This document shows, piece by piece, positions 42,827 through 51,377 of a DNA stretch of 64,000 bases (position 1 is its first letter; each line of letters opens with the position of its first letter). The DNA comes from JAABQG01 sp963726365 (GTDB lineage: Bacteria; Pseudomonadota; Gammaproteobacteria; Burkholderiales; Burkholderiaceae_C). Position numbers and translations under genes: made by a program. The notes under the pieces are model-generated. The model worked only from the letters and a program-made list of their open reading frames with translations, made no database searches and had not been told where the DNA came from. Location of the stretch: assembly GCA_963726365.1 (NCBI GenBank), contig CAVSCI010000013.1:124001-188000 (forward strand), given 5' to 3'.

Positions 42827-43773
42827 GACAAAAGACCTTTCACTTCGAGCAGGGTCGCAGGATCGAACAAGGCGGCCCCGGTCAGTTCCGCATCAATGCG
42901 CCTGACCATGCCGGCAAGCACCTTGCCAGGACCGCATTCAATCAGGGTCGACACATCACGTGCCTTGATCGCCTGGACGCACTCGACCCATCGCACTGGG
43001 CCGAACGCCTGCCGGTACAAGGCGTCGCGGATACGGTCGGGGCTGATTTCAGCCACCACGTCGATGTTGTTTACCACAGGAATCTGTGGGGGTTCGAGCT
43101 TGGTGGAAGCAAGTCTCGCGCGCAGCTTTTCAGCCGCTGGCTTCATCAGGCTGGAGTGAAAAGGTGCGGAGACAGCCAAAGGCAACGCCCGCTTGGCGCC
43201 GTTGGCCTTCAGCACTTCACAGGCCTTTTCCACGGCAGCCTTGCTGCCAGCGATCACGGTTTGGCCGGCATCATTGAAGTTGGCCGCTTCGACCACCTCA
43301 CCACTTCCTTCAGGAAAGCTCGCCTGTGCTTGCGCGCAACCTGCAATCACTTTGGCCGCGTCCATCCCCAGGATGGCCGCCATCGCTCCCGCGCCAACCG
43401 GCACGGCCTCCTGCATGGCGGCAGCGCGAAAACGCACCAGTGGTGCAGCGTGGGACAGCGTCAGAACGCCGGCGGCGACCAGGGCAGAGTACTCCCCAAG
43501 GGAATGCCCCGCCATGACCGCAGGGGCGGCCCCACCTTCAGCACGCCAGGCCCGGTACGCCGCAACACCGGCCACCAGCATGACCGGCTGGGTGTTGGTT
43601 GTCAGTGCGAGCGCCTCCTTTGGGCCTTCCTTGATCAACTGGCCAACGTCCTCACCCAGCGCATCAGAGGCTTCCCTTAAGGTCTCCAGGACTGCAGGGT
43701 GGTCACCCCAGGCGTCAAGCATTCCCACGGCCTGGGAGCCCTGACCAGGAAAGATGAAAGCAAAGGTGTTCAT
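42823..43773 (-). CDS. fabD: Malonyl-CoA:ACP transacylase
   Basis: FabD transfers malonyl from CoA to ACP. The 316 residues begin FAFIFPGQGSQAVGM; the nucleophile Ser is in MAGHSLGEYSALVAAG and the catalytic His in SAPFHSSLMKPA. It lies between fabH (63 bp) and fabG (4-base overlap). Confidence 0.97.
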   Translation of the reverse strand: MNTFAFIFPGQGSQAVGMLDAWGDHPAVLETLREASDALGEDVGQLIKEGPKEALALTTNTQPVMLVAGVAAYRAWRAEGGAAPAVMAGHSLGEYSALVAAGVLTLSHAAPLVRFRAAAMQEAVPVGAGAMAAILGMDAAKVIAGCAQAQASFPEGSGEVVEAANFNDAGQTVIAGSKAAVEKACEVLKANGAKRALPLAVSAPFHSSLMKPAAEKLRARLASTKLEPPQIPVVNNIDVVAEISPDRIRDALYRQAFGPVRWVECVQAIKARDVSTLIECGPGKVLAGMVRRIDAELTGAALFDPATLLEVKGLLS

Positions 43774-43836
43774 GACGTTTGAGGAAAATTATTGATTCAA
43801 ACAAGGCCTTGCCCAACGCGGCATGGCCTCGAAAAA

Positions 43837-44814
43837 CTACAAATTCAGTAGCACAGCGCCCCAGGTAAATCCACCGCCGACCCCTTCGAGCATGACGGTG
43901 TCGCCCTTCTTGATCTGACCCGATCGCACTGCACTGTCCAGCGCCATCGGAATGGACGCCGCAGACGTATTTCCGTGCTGATCCACAGTCACCACCACCT
44001 TGCTCATCGGCAGCGCCAGTTTCTTCGCGGTACTGCGCATGATGCGTATGTTGGCCTGGTGCGGCACCAGCCAGTCAATATCCGCTTCGGTCTTTCCCGC
44101 CTTGGCCAGCACAGCGCGTGCCGCTTCTTCGAGCACCCCCACCGCCAGTTTGAAAACCGCCTGGCCATCCATCTTCAGCAGGGGATCACCCAGAATCTGC
44201 CCGCCCGAGACGTGGCCAGGCACGCAGAGGATGCCCACATGTTTTCCGTCGGCATGCAGATCGCTGGCCAGGATGCCAGGTGTCCTGGACGCCTCCAGCA
44301 CGACGGCCCCGGCACCGTCACCAAACAGCACACAGGTCGTGCGATCCTTGAAGTCGAGAATGCGGCTGAACACCTCCGCACCCACCACGAGTGCCTTGCT
44401 GGCCGAACCCGTCTGGATCATTGCGTCAGCGACGGTCAGTGCATAGACAAAGCCACTGCAAACGGCCTGCACATCGAATACGGGACAGCCCGCAATGCCC
44501 AGCTTGTGCTGAAGGATGGCAGCGGTAGAAGGAAATACCATGTCCGGGGTGGACGTGGCCACGATGATCAGGTCGATGTCCTCCGCTGCAACGCCGGCCG
44601 CGGCGAGCGCATTTCTTGACGCTTCGAGACCCAAATCACTGCTGTATACCCCGGTGGCGGCGAAGTGACGCGCCCGAATGCCGGTACGTTCGACAATCCA
44701 GTGATCTGACGTTTCGACACCCTGTGAAGCCAATTCCGCCACGAGGTCCGCGTTTGTCAGCCGGCGCGGCGGCAAATAACTTCCGGTACCAGTAATGCGG
44801 GAGTAACGTCTCAT
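43837..44814 (-). CDS. fabH: Beta-ketoacyl-[ACP] synthase III
   Basis: FabH starts fatty-acid synthesis by condensing acetyl-CoA with malonyl-ACP. The 325 residues have the catalytic Cys in FDVQAVCSGFVYAL, His in DWLVPHQANIRIM and Asn in DQHGNTSAASIP. The ATG directly abuts the plsX stop codon. Confidence 0.97.
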   Translation of the reverse strand: MRRYSRITGTGSYLPPRRLTNADLVAELASQGVETSDHWIVERTGIRARHFAATGVYSSDLGLEASRNALAAAGVAAEDIDLIIVATSTPDMVFPSTAAILQHKLGIAGCPVFDVQAVCSGFVYALTVADAMIQTGSASKALVVGAEVFSRILDFKDRTTCVLFGDGAGAVVLEASRTPGILASDLHADGKHVGILCVPGHVSGGQILGDPLLKMDGQAVFKLAVGVLEEAARAVLAKAGKTEADIDWLVPHQANIRIMRSTAKKLALPMSKVVVTVDQHGNTSAASIPMALDSAVRSGQIKKGDTVMLEGVGGGFTWGAVLLNL

Positions 44815-45864
44815 TTAGTCAGTGGGTGCCAGCGTGATCGCATCAGGCCGGTTCGTTGACGCCAATAGCGGAGCAGCATGAGCGATCCGGGCTTGGACGC
44901 GATCCAGCAGTTTGTTGCGAGACGCATCATACGCCCGGCTCAGCGCAATGCTGAAGGCCAGTTCATCCGCCGAACCATGGCTCTTGAATACCAGTCCCCG
45001 CAGACCGAGTAGTGCGGCGCCGTTGTAGCGACGATGATCAACTCGCTTTTTAAATGCAATTAGCACCGGATACGCAATAATTGCAGCAAATTTCGTAAAA
45101 ATATTGCGGGAGAACTCGGCCCGAAGGAAGCCCCCGATCATCGTCGCAAGGCCCTCGGAGGTCTTTAGAGCCACGTTGCCGACGAAGCCGTCACAGACCA
45201 CAATGTCAGTCGTCCCCTTGAAAATGTCGTCACCTTCAACGTTTCCGAAAAAATTCAAATCGCCCGCGTTTGCAGCTGATCGAAGCAGTTCGCCTGCTTT
45301 TTTAATGATTTCACTACCTTTGATAGCTTCTTCGCCAATATTGAGCAACCCGACCGTAGGATTGTCGTCATCGTTGAGCACCGACACCAGGGCCGAACCC
45401 ATCACGGCAAACTGCAACAGATGTTCGGCCGCGCAATCCACGTTGGCGCCCAGATCCAGCACGGTGGTCGCGCCGCCCAAAGCATTTGGAAGTTGGGTGG
45501 CAATGGCCGGACGGTCAATGCCTTCAAGCGTCTTGAGCAAATAGCGGGCAATGGCCATCAAAGCCCCCGTGTTCCCTGCTGAAACGGCCGCCTGAGCTGC
45601 GCCATCCTTGACCTGCTTGATCGCAATGCGCATGGAAGAGTCCTTCTTCTTGCGCAAGGCCACCTCCAGCGGGTCTTCCATGCTGACGACCTCGCTGGCC
45701 GCCACGACACGGGCGCGGGGATGCGCGAAACCCGCCAGCGCATCAGGCATACCGACCAACAGGAGTTCGGCATCGAGATGCTGATCGAGAAAGCGACGGC
45801 AACCAGCCAAGGTCACTGCAGGGCCATGATCACCACCCATGCAGTCGACAGCCAGCGTGATCAT
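44815..45864 (-). CDS. plsX: Phosphate acyltransferase PlsX
   Basis: PlsX converts acyl-ACP to acyl-phosphate for phospholipid synthesis. The sequence from 45864 begins MITLAVDCMGGDHGP, the usual start; an ATG at 45897 would add 11 residues (MPSVATAPLAA) and neither has a clear ribosome-binding site. Later motifs include SAGNTGALMA, DLGANVDC, GDDIFKGTTDIVVCDGFVGN and RRYNGAALLG. The codon use is less GC-rich in the C-terminal third (45000-45130), but the protein is intact. A terminator-like hairpin lies between it and rpmF. Confidence 0.94.
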   Translation of the reverse strand: MITLAVDCMGGDHGPAVTLAGCRRFLDQHLDAELLLVGMPDALAGFAHPRARVVAASEVVSMEDPLEVALRKKKDSSMRIAIKQVKDGAAQAAVSAGNTGALMAIARYLLKTLEGIDRPAIATQLPNALGGATTVLDLGANVDCAAEHLLQFAVMGSALVSVLNDDDNPTVGLLNIGEEAIKGSEIIKKAGELLRSAANAGDLNFFGNVEGDDIFKGTTDIVVCDGFVGNVALKTSEGLATMIGGFLRAEFSRNIFTKFAAIIAYPVLIAFKKRVDHRRYNGAALLGLRGLVFKSHGSADELAFSIALSRAYDASRNKLLDRVQARIAHAAPLLASTNRPDAITLAPTD

Positions 45865-45910
45865 CGCTGCGAGCGGCGCCGTGGCAACTGAGGGCATTGG
45901 AAATTTTGCA

Positions 45911-45957
45911 TCAAAAACAAAGGCCCGAGGCTACCTCAACGTAGCGCCGGGCCTTGC
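45911..45957 (-). terminator. Terminator-like hairpin between rpmF and plsX
   Basis: On the minus strand the arms AAGGCCCGGCGCTAC and GTAGCCTCGGGCCTT pair at 13 of 15 positions around a six-base loop, followed by TGTTTTTG. It lies 14 bp after the rpmF stop and 47 bp before the plsX start used here, so it would attenuate readthrough from rpmF into plsX-fabHDG. Confidence 0.7.
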
Positions 45958-45970
45958 GTCTCAAGCCGGA

Positions 45971-46153
45971 TCAGGCTTCGGACTTGTTCTTCACAACCTG
46001 ACGGCCACGGTAGAAACCGTTCGGACTGATGTGGTGACGCAGGTGCGTTTCGCCCGTCGTGGGCTCCACGGCAATACCCGGCACGTTCAAAGCGTTGTGC
46101 GAACGGTGCATGCCGCGCTTGGAGGGAGACTTTTTGTTCTGCTGGACGGCCAT
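45971..46153 (-). CDS. rpmF: 50S ribosomal protein L32
   Basis: L32 is a small component of the large ribosomal subunit. The 60 residues begin MAVQQNKKSPSKRGMHRSHN; this is the form without the zinc-binding cysteines. The order yceD-rpmF-plsX-fab is the widely conserved one linking ribosome and fatty-acid synthesis. Confidence 0.98.
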   Translation of the reverse strand: MAVQQNKKSPSKRGMHRSHNALNVPGIAVEPTTGETHLRHHISPNGFYRGRQVVKNKSEA

Positions 46154-46260
46154 GGTGGCTCCTTGAAAGCTAATGACGCCGCGCTATTCAGGCAGGCGCA
46201 GCCCCAGGTTGAGAGATGAGTGGTCAAATACGCACACGACAATCCCGTGCGAAGCTTTCC

Positions 46261-46266
46261 ATTATA
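46261..46266 (-). promoter_or_regulatory. Candidate -10 box upstream of rpmF
   Basis: A perfect TATAAT lies on the minus strand 107 bp before the rpmF start, just inside the intergenic region after the YceD stop. No good -35 box was seen, so it may depend on other features. Confidence 0.35.
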
Positions 46267-46281
46267 GCCGAAGTCCTTGAT

Positions 46282-46830
46282 TTAGCCGGATTTGCCAAGC
46301 CGCAGACTGGCCAGGGCAGCGAACGGACTAGGCTTCGCGGCAGACGCCTCTTCAAAATCAGGGTCTGCCGCGGCCCGTTTGATCTCCACCGGACAGGTCT
46401 CATGACGAGGCACCAGCGGAAGTTCCATCAGCAGTTCATCCTCCACCAGCGTCCGCAGATCGAACTCGCTGCTGAGGACCAGAACATCCTCCTCGGTTTC
46501 ATCGTCCAATGCAGCGGCCGTCGCCTCGTCCGCGACAAAGCGGAACCAGCGGTCGGTCGAAACCTCGGCGTCGACCGGATTCATGCAACGCTGGCAAACC
46601 AGGGGCAGGCGGGCCCTTGCCTGCAGATGCAGCCACGCCTCATTTCCTCCGTCTGCACCCGGCCGAAGTTCGCCACGCGCCGTCCAGTTCACGGTCAACC
46701 CTTCCAGGGGCCCCTGGGCCTCCTGCGCCAGCCGCTCATGGGCGGCCAGTGCATCCTCGCCGGAAAGAGGCTCTGCAGCCTGTGCAAATGACTTCACATC
46801 AAGGCGCTCGGCTACAAACTCTTTTTTCAT
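46282..46830 (-). CDS. yceD: YceD family (DUF177) protein
   Basis: YceD/DUF177 proteins are small proteins encoded next to rpmF and linked to 23S rRNA or ribosome accumulation. The 182 residues include the conserved LPLVCQRCMNPV (CxxC) and the acidic DELLMELPLVPRH segment followed by a further Cys (ETCPVEI). The ATG at 46830 starts MKKEFVAERLDVKSFAQAA. It diverges from maf with only 25 bp between start codons; a promoter just upstream predicts a leaderless mRNA. Confidence 0.9.
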   Translation of the reverse strand: MKKEFVAERLDVKSFAQAAEPLSGEDALAAHERLAQEAQGPLEGLTVNWTARGELRPGADGGNEAWLHLQARARLPLVCQRCMNPVDAEVSTDRWFRFVADEATAAALDDETEEDVLVLSSEFDLRTLVEDELLMELPLVPRHETCPVEIKRAAADPDFEEASAAKPSPFAALASLRLGKSG

Positions 46831-46836
46831 CCGGCC

Positions 46837-46864
46837 AGTGTAAGAGAATTGGCAGATGACCCAA
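46837..46864 (-). promoter_or_regulatory. Candidate yceD promoter giving a leaderless transcript
   Basis: On the minus strand TTGGGT (46859-46864) and TACACT (46837-46842) are 16 bp apart. Seven bases beyond the -10 box is the A of the yceD ATG (46830). No ribosome-binding site is present before that ATG. The -35 box lies inside the maf coding region. Confidence 0.4.
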
Positions 46865-47479
46865 CTTGCCCCTACAACAATGCCGCCCGGCCGGGCACTG
46901 GTGCTGGGTTCCACCTCGCGGTACCGCCGCGAACTGCTGGAACGGCTGCGCATCCCGTTTGAAGTCGCCTCCCCTGACGTCGACGAGACACCCCGCCCCG
47001 CCGAGACCCCCCGGGACCTCGCTATGCGCCTGGCCCTTGACAAGGCACGTGCTGTCGCGCGGCTGCATCCGCAGGCCGTGGTGATCGGATCTGACCAGGT
47101 CGCCGACCTCGATGGCGAAGCCCTTGGGAAACCTGGCACGCACGATCGAGCCGTGGCGCAACTGCATCGAATGAGGGGCCAGACGGTGGTCTTCCAGACC
47201 GCCGTGGCGGTGGTCTGCATGGCCAGCGGCTTTGAGCAAGTCGATCTGGCGCCCGTGAAAGTCCGTTTTCGCAGCGCCGAGGATGGACTGGGTGACGCGG
47301 AAATCGAAGCCTACCTTCGCGAGGAACAACCTTACGACTGCGCAGGCTCGGCCAAAAGCGAGGGACTGGGCATCGCGCTGCTTGCCGCCATTGACAACGA
47401 CGACCCGACGGCACTGGTCGGCTTGCCCCTGATCCGTACCTGCAGGATGATCCGCGCAGCCGGCGTGAAGGCCTTATGA
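46856..47479 (+). CDS. Maf-family nucleotide pyrophosphatase (YceF type)
   Basis: Maf proteins hydrolyse modified or canonical nucleoside triphosphates; the YceF branch acts on m7GTP in E. coli. The 207 residues have LVLGSTSRYRRELLERL near the start, then SPDVDE, IGSDQVADLDGEALGKPG and CAGSAKSEGLGIAL, all family motifs. The variable residues (SDQVA) fit the YceF branch. It diverges from yceD and overlaps the next gene (ATGA). Confidence 0.88.
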   Translation: MTQLAPTTMPPGRALVLGSTSRYRRELLERLRIPFEVASPDVDETPRPAETPRDLAMRLALDKARAVARLHPQAVVIGSDQVADLDGEALGKPGTHDRAVAQLHRMRGQTVVFQTAVAVVCMASGFEQVDLAPVKVRFRSAEDGLGDAEIEAYLREEQPYDCAGSAKSEGLGIALLAAIDNDDPTALVGLPLIRTCRMIRAAGVKAL

Positions 47480-48279
47480 CATCAGCAACGCAAACCCGTG
47501 CAGAGCGATCGCGCCAGGGCAGGCTGTATCTGGTTCCCGCGCCGCTGGACTTTGGCTGCGACACCCAGGTACCGCTTGCAGACGTCATGCCGCAGGGCAC
47601 GCTGGCAACCACCGCCCGACTGACTCACTGGATCTGCGAAAACGCAAAATCTGCGCGCGCCTACCTCAAACGCGTGGACGCACTTGCGCCACTGGCACTT
47701 CCGCTACAAGCCCAGCAAATCACCGAGCTTCCTCACCAGATACACAAGAAGGGGGATCATGCGGGCGCCCTGGGGTCGGGCTTCGATGTCCGCCCGCTAT
47801 TGGGCGCAGCGCTCAATGGTCACGACATGGGCCTGCTGAGCGAAGCCGGCATGCCTGCCGTGGCAGATCCCGGCAGTTCCGTGGTTCGTGCAGCCCACGA
47901 CCTGGGGCTGGAAGTCGTTGCACTGACGGGCCCGGTGTCGCTGCTTCTGGCGCTCGCGACCAGTGGCCTGAACGGCCAGAATTTCGCCTTCGTGGGCTAT
48001 CTTCCGCAGGATCCGGCGGAGCGCGGTCGGCGTATTCGGGAACTGGAGACCATGGCGCTCAAGACCGGGCAGACCCAGCTATTCATTGAGACGCCCTACC
48101 GCAATGCCGCCTTGCTGCAGGCGTTGCTGCAAAACCTGCAGCACAACACCCGGCTCTCGGTGAGCAGCGGCCTCACATTGCCGCGCGCCCGAACGAAGAG
48201 CCAGCTGGTCAAAGCCTGGCGCCTACAGCCCGTGGGCCCCGACAACAGCACGCCCGCGGTGTTCGCCTTAGGCCGTTGA
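47476..48279 (+). CDS. RsmI-like SAM-dependent methyltransferase (tetrapyrrole methylase fold)
   Basis: The protein of 267 residues has the TP-methylase fold used by RsmI (16S rRNA C1402 2'-O-methyltransferase): LYLVPAPLDFG near the start, GLLSEAGMPAVADPGS and TGPVSLLLALATSGLNGQNF for SAM binding, then FVGYLPQDPAERGRR and FIETPYRNAALLQ. The N-terminal half differs from true RsmI, so it is probably a paralog with another substrate. It overlaps maf by 4 bases and converges with the SppA-like gene. Confidence 0.85.
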   Translation: MTSATQTRAERSRQGRLYLVPAPLDFGCDTQVPLADVMPQGTLATTARLTHWICENAKSARAYLKRVDALAPLALPLQAQQITELPHQIHKKGDHAGALGSGFDVRPLLGAALNGHDMGLLSEAGMPAVADPGSSVVRAAHDLGLEVVALTGPVSLLLALATSGLNGQNFAFVGYLPQDPAERGRRIRELETMALKTGQTQLFIETPYRNAALLQALLQNLQHNTRLSVSSGLTLPRARTKSQLVKAWRLQPVGPDNSTPAVFALGR

Positions 48280-48330
48280 TCATTCGATCAGGCAACTTCA
48301 GAGGGGAGGGTCTGCAGTCCCTACCGCTTT

Positions 48331-49371
48331 TCAGCGAACCCCGGGCGCAGACTTCAGTGCATGCACCGCACCCGCCCCCAGCGCCGCACCAAAACGCTTC
48401 GCCAGGCGCTCGGCAACGTTTTCACGGCGGGTGTAGTCCACGATGTCTTCAGCCTTGACCACGTCCCGCGCGACCTGATCCAGAGTAGCCAATCCATCGG
48501 CGAGGCCCATCTCGACCGCTTGCTGACCCGTCCAGAACAGGCCGCTGAACATCTCCGGCGTTTCCTTCAGGCGGGCCCCGCGACCCTTCTTGACCACGTC
48601 GATAAACTGCTGGTGGATCTGATTCAGCATGGTCTGCGCATAGGCCCGCTGGGCCTCGGTCTGGGGACTGAAGGGATCGAGGAAGCCCTTGTTGGCCCCG
48701 GCGGTCATCAGCCGTCGCTCCACGCCCAGTTTATCCATCAGCCCGGTAAATCCAAAACCATCCATCAGGACCCCGATGCTGCCCACGATGCTGGCCTTGT
48801 CCACGAAAATCTTGTCGGCCGCCGCGGCGACGTAATAAGCGGCTGAAGCGCAGGATTCCTCCACTACCACATAGACGGGCTTCTTGTGCAATGCCTTGAG
48901 GCGTGTGATTTCGTCATTGATGATGCCGGCCTGTACCGGACTGCCACCGGGCGAATTGATCAGCAATACCAGTGCCTGCGAGCCCTTGTCTTCCAGCGCG
49001 CCTCGCATCGCAGCCACCACCAATTCGGCGCTGGCGTCACCCCCGGAGGCAATTTCGCCCTTGATCTCGACGACGGCCGTATGGGGGGCGCTGGGGTCCG
49101 TCGTGGGCGTGCTGCGGCTGAACAGCAGCCAACCCACGACCACAAAAAACAGCAGCCAGGCCAGCCGCGTGAAGTTGCGCCAACGGCGGGCGGCCCGTTG
49201 CTCGTCCAGCGCGGCGAAAGCCAGCTTTTCGAGCGTTGCGCGCTCCCAGACGGATCCATCCGCAGCGGTGGATTTTGCTACACCATCAGGAGCTGACTGT
49301 GGCCGTTCCACGCCGGGTTCATGGCTTTTTTCTCCTGAATTCGGCGTGGAGGGCAAGTTCGAGTCAGTCAT
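48331..49371 (-). CDS. sppA: S49-family signal peptide peptidase (SppA-like)
   Basis: SppA-like peptidases degrade cleaved signal peptides in the inner membrane. This is the short, single-domain type (346 residues). It has a cytoplasmic Ser/Pro-rich N-terminus, one membrane helix (about 69-85, LAWLLFFVVVGWLLF) and the protease domain: LINSPGGSPVQAG, the nucleophile Ser in ESCASAAYYVAAAADKI, SIVGSIGVLM and the catalytic-lysine region around RRLMTAGANKG. It lies 2 bp after the Rieske gene. Confidence 0.93.
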   Translation of the reverse strand: MTDSNLPSTPNSGEKSHEPGVERPQSAPDGVAKSTAADGSVWERATLEKLAFAALDEQRAARRWRNFTRLAWLLFFVVVGWLLFSRSTPTTDPSAPHTAVVEIKGEIASGGDASAELVVAAMRGALEDKGSQALVLLINSPGGSPVQAGIINDEITRLKALHKKPVYVVVEESCASAAYYVAAAADKIFVDKASIVGSIGVLMDGFGFTGLMDKLGVERRLMTAGANKGFLDPFSPQTEAQRAYAQTMLNQIHQQFIDVVKKGRGARLKETPEMFSGLFWTGQQAVEMGLADGLATLDQVARDVVKAEDIVDYTRRENVAERLAKRFGAALGAGAVHALKSAPGVR

Positions 49372-49373
49372 GG

Positions 49374-49751
49374 TCAGAATTCGATCGGTTGAAGGTTGCC
49401 GTCAGTATGCCAGTGCACCCGGCCATCAAGTTCCGTCAGGTCAATGACAATCAGTCCGCCGCGGCACGGGCCGCCCGCACAGGCACCCGTGTCGGGCCGG
49501 TAGGTCGCACCGTGGGTCGCGCAGATCAGCCACTGGCCAGAGTGATCAAAAAACCGATTGGGCAGCATATCCATCTCCATGGGCACGTGCATGCACCGGT
49601 TCAGGTAGGCATGAACTTGTCCCTGGAAGCGGATCGCAAAGGCCCGGCAGGGTCGGCCGTGGTAAACCACGTCGAACGGCACTGCGTCGCTTCCATCCGT
49701 CAGATCACCAGAATTGCACAGGGGAATCAGCAAGGTCACGGGCCTGCTCAC
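49374..49751 (-). CDS. Rieske [2Fe-2S] domain protein
   Basis: The protein of 125 residues is a stand-alone Rieske ferredoxin-like domain. The cluster ligands are visible as C-x-H in LNRCMHVPM and C-x2-H in LICATHGATY; a disulfide-type pair is not obvious. Such proteins act as electron carriers, but no dioxygenase is nearby and the partner is unknown. A GTG start (49751) overlaps the stop of the HAD gene. It lies in a tight cluster with sppA, the HAD phosphatase and the RluC-type gene. Confidence 0.88.
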   Translation of the reverse strand: MSRPVTLLIPLCNSGDLTDGSDAVPFDVVYHGRPCRAFAIRFQGQVHAYLNRCMHVPMEMDMLPNRFFDHSGQWLICATHGATYRPDTGACAGGPCRGGLIVIDLTELDGRVHWHTDGNLQPIEF

Positions 49752-50413
49752 CCGTTGACCCGGAGCCAGTCATGCAATTCGGCCACGGAATGGCCGACAA
49801 ACCTGGGTTTGAGCGCATGGAAGGCGTCGGATTCATGGGCACCGTAGCTCACGCCCACACTGGCACATCCCGCATTCAGCGCCATCTGAAGATCGTGCGT
49901 GGTATCGCCGATCATCAGCGTGCGCTCAGGTTTGACGCCAAACTCACGCATCAACTCGATGAGCATTCGCGGGTCCGGCTTGCCAGCGGTCTCATCCGCG
50001 GTGCGGGAGGCGTCAAAGGTGCCCCGCAGTTCCGCCGCCTGAAGCGCCTCGTTGAGCCCCTGACGGCTCTTGCCGGTGGCTACGGCCAGCCAATGCTGGC
50101 GTGAGCGCAGATCGGACAACAACGCCAATACGCCATCAAACAGGCTGATATCGTTCTGATGCTTTCCGTAGTGGTGGCGGTAGCGCGCGCCCAGTTCGGG
50201 GTACTTGTCCTTTGGCACATCGGGCGCGGCATGGGCTAGCGCCTGGATCAGCCCCATGCCGATCACATAGGCGGCATCCCGGTCGCTGGGCACCGTGCCT
50301 CCCACGTCTTGCACAGCCAACTGGATGCTGCGGGTAATGATGGCGGTCGAATCGAAGAGGGTGCCATCCCAGTCAAAGGCGATCAGGTCAAACTGGCGGG
50401 GATGGGGTGACAT
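49748..50413 (-). CDS. HAD-superfamily hydrolase (phosphoglycolate phosphatase-like)
   Basis: The HAD motifs are all present: motif I FDWDGTLFDS, motif II VATGKS, the lysine in GKPDPRM, and motif IV MIGDTTHDLQMA, with an alpha-helical cap between I and II. The fold is that of Gph-type phosphatases; the natural substrate cannot be told from sequence. Start ATG 50413 (MSPHPRQFDLIAFDWDG) overlaps the end of the RluC gene by 26 bp. It has 221 residues, the family length. Confidence 0.9.
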   Translation of the reverse strand: MSPHPRQFDLIAFDWDGTLFDSTAIITRSIQLAVQDVGGTVPSDRDAAYVIGMGLIQALAHAAPDVPKDKYPELGARYRHHYGKHQNDISLFDGVLALLSDLRSRQHWLAVATGKSRQGLNEALQAAELRGTFDASRTADETAGKPDPRMLIELMREFGVKPERTLMIGDTTHDLQMALNAGCASVGVSYGAHESDAFHALKPRFVGHSVAELHDWLRVNG

Positions 50414-51377
50414 GCTCAACAAATTTCTCAAGTTCTGGCGGCAAGGCAGCATGCAACTCGATCCGCTCGCCGCTACCTGGATGGCTGAACTGTAACCGCC
50501 ACGCATGCAGGAACATGCGCTTCAGTCCCTGCTTCTGCAACGCCTTGTTAAGTTCGAAGTCGCCATATTTGTCGTCGCCGGCGATAGGGTGGCCCTGAGA
50601 CGCCAGATGCACCCGGATCTGGTGGGTACGGCCGGTCCTGATCGTGACCTCCAGCAGGGTGAAGCCGTGCAGGCGCTGTCGAATCCTGACCAGGGTCACA
50701 GAATGCATCCCGTCGGGATCGTCCTTGTCGACCACCCTCACCCGCCTTTCGCCGGCACCGGCGGTGCCCTCCTTGCCCGCCAGCAAGTATTTGTGCAGCG
50801 GGGTGTCGATGACTTTCTTGCTCACTGGCCAGTCCCCTGCCACCAATGCCAGATAGGTCTTGCCAGTTTCACGATCACGAAACTGCGCCTGGAGGTGTGT
50901 GAGCGCGCTGCGCTTTTTTGCGACCAGCAGGATGCCGCTGGTTTCGCGGTCAAGGCGGTGCACCAGTTCGAGGAACCGGGCCTGCGGGCGCGCCTGGCGA
51001 AGTTGCTCGATCACGCCAAAACTCACGCCGGAGCCCCCGTGCACAGCCACGCCGGCCGGCTTGTCAATGGCCAGCAAGGCCTCGTCCTCCATCAGCAGCG
51101 GGAATTCCCGGCCTGGCGCAGGACGGTCGAGCCTCTGCACCGCGTTGTCAGAGGTCCGCACCGGCGGCAAACGAACCACGTCGCCGCATGCCACTCTTGT
51201 ATCTGCGGATGCCCGCCCTTTGTTGACCCGCACTTCACCACTGCGGATGATGCGGTACACATGGGTCTTCGGTACGCCCTTGAGGTGGCGGATCAGGAAA
51301 TTGTCCAACCGCTGCCCGGTCGATTCTTCGTCCACGGTCACCGACTGGACTCGGGGTTGTCCCTTAGTAGTGCCCAT
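50388..51377 (-). CDS. rluC: RluC-type 23S rRNA pseudouridine synthase
   Basis: RluC modifies uridines in domain V region helices of 23S rRNA. The 329 residues have an N-terminal S4 RNA-binding domain (GQRLDNFLIRHLKGVPKTH) and the catalytic domain with the active Asp in LVHRLDRETSGILLVAKK, plus TGRTHQIRVHLASQGHPIAG. Start ATG 51377 gives the standard length; upstream in-frame sequence is unlike the family. It diverges from rne, and this rluC/rne divergence is common in proteobacteria. Confidence 0.94.
   Translation of the reverse strand: MGTTKGQPRVQSVTVDEESTGQRLDNFLIRHLKGVPKTHVYRIIRSGEVRVNKGRASADTRVACGDVVRLPPVRTSDNAVQRLDRPAPGREFPLLMEDEALLAIDKPAGVAVHGGSGVSFGVIEQLRQARPQARFLELVHRLDRETSGILLVAKKRSALTHLQAQFRDRETGKTYLALVAGDWPVSKKVIDTPLHKYLLAGKEGTAGAGERRVRVVDKDDPDGMHSVTLVRIRQRLHGFTLLEVTIRTGRTHQIRVHLASQGHPIAGDDKYGDFELNKALQKQGLKRMFLHAWRLQFSHPGSGERIELHAALPPELEKFVEHVTPSPPV

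Noticed and set aside
45000..45110. AT-richer patch in plsX as a possible insertion
   Set aside because: The translated sequence (AAIIAYPVLIAFKKRVDHRR) aligns with the normal PlsX C-terminal region, so it is only a change in codon use.
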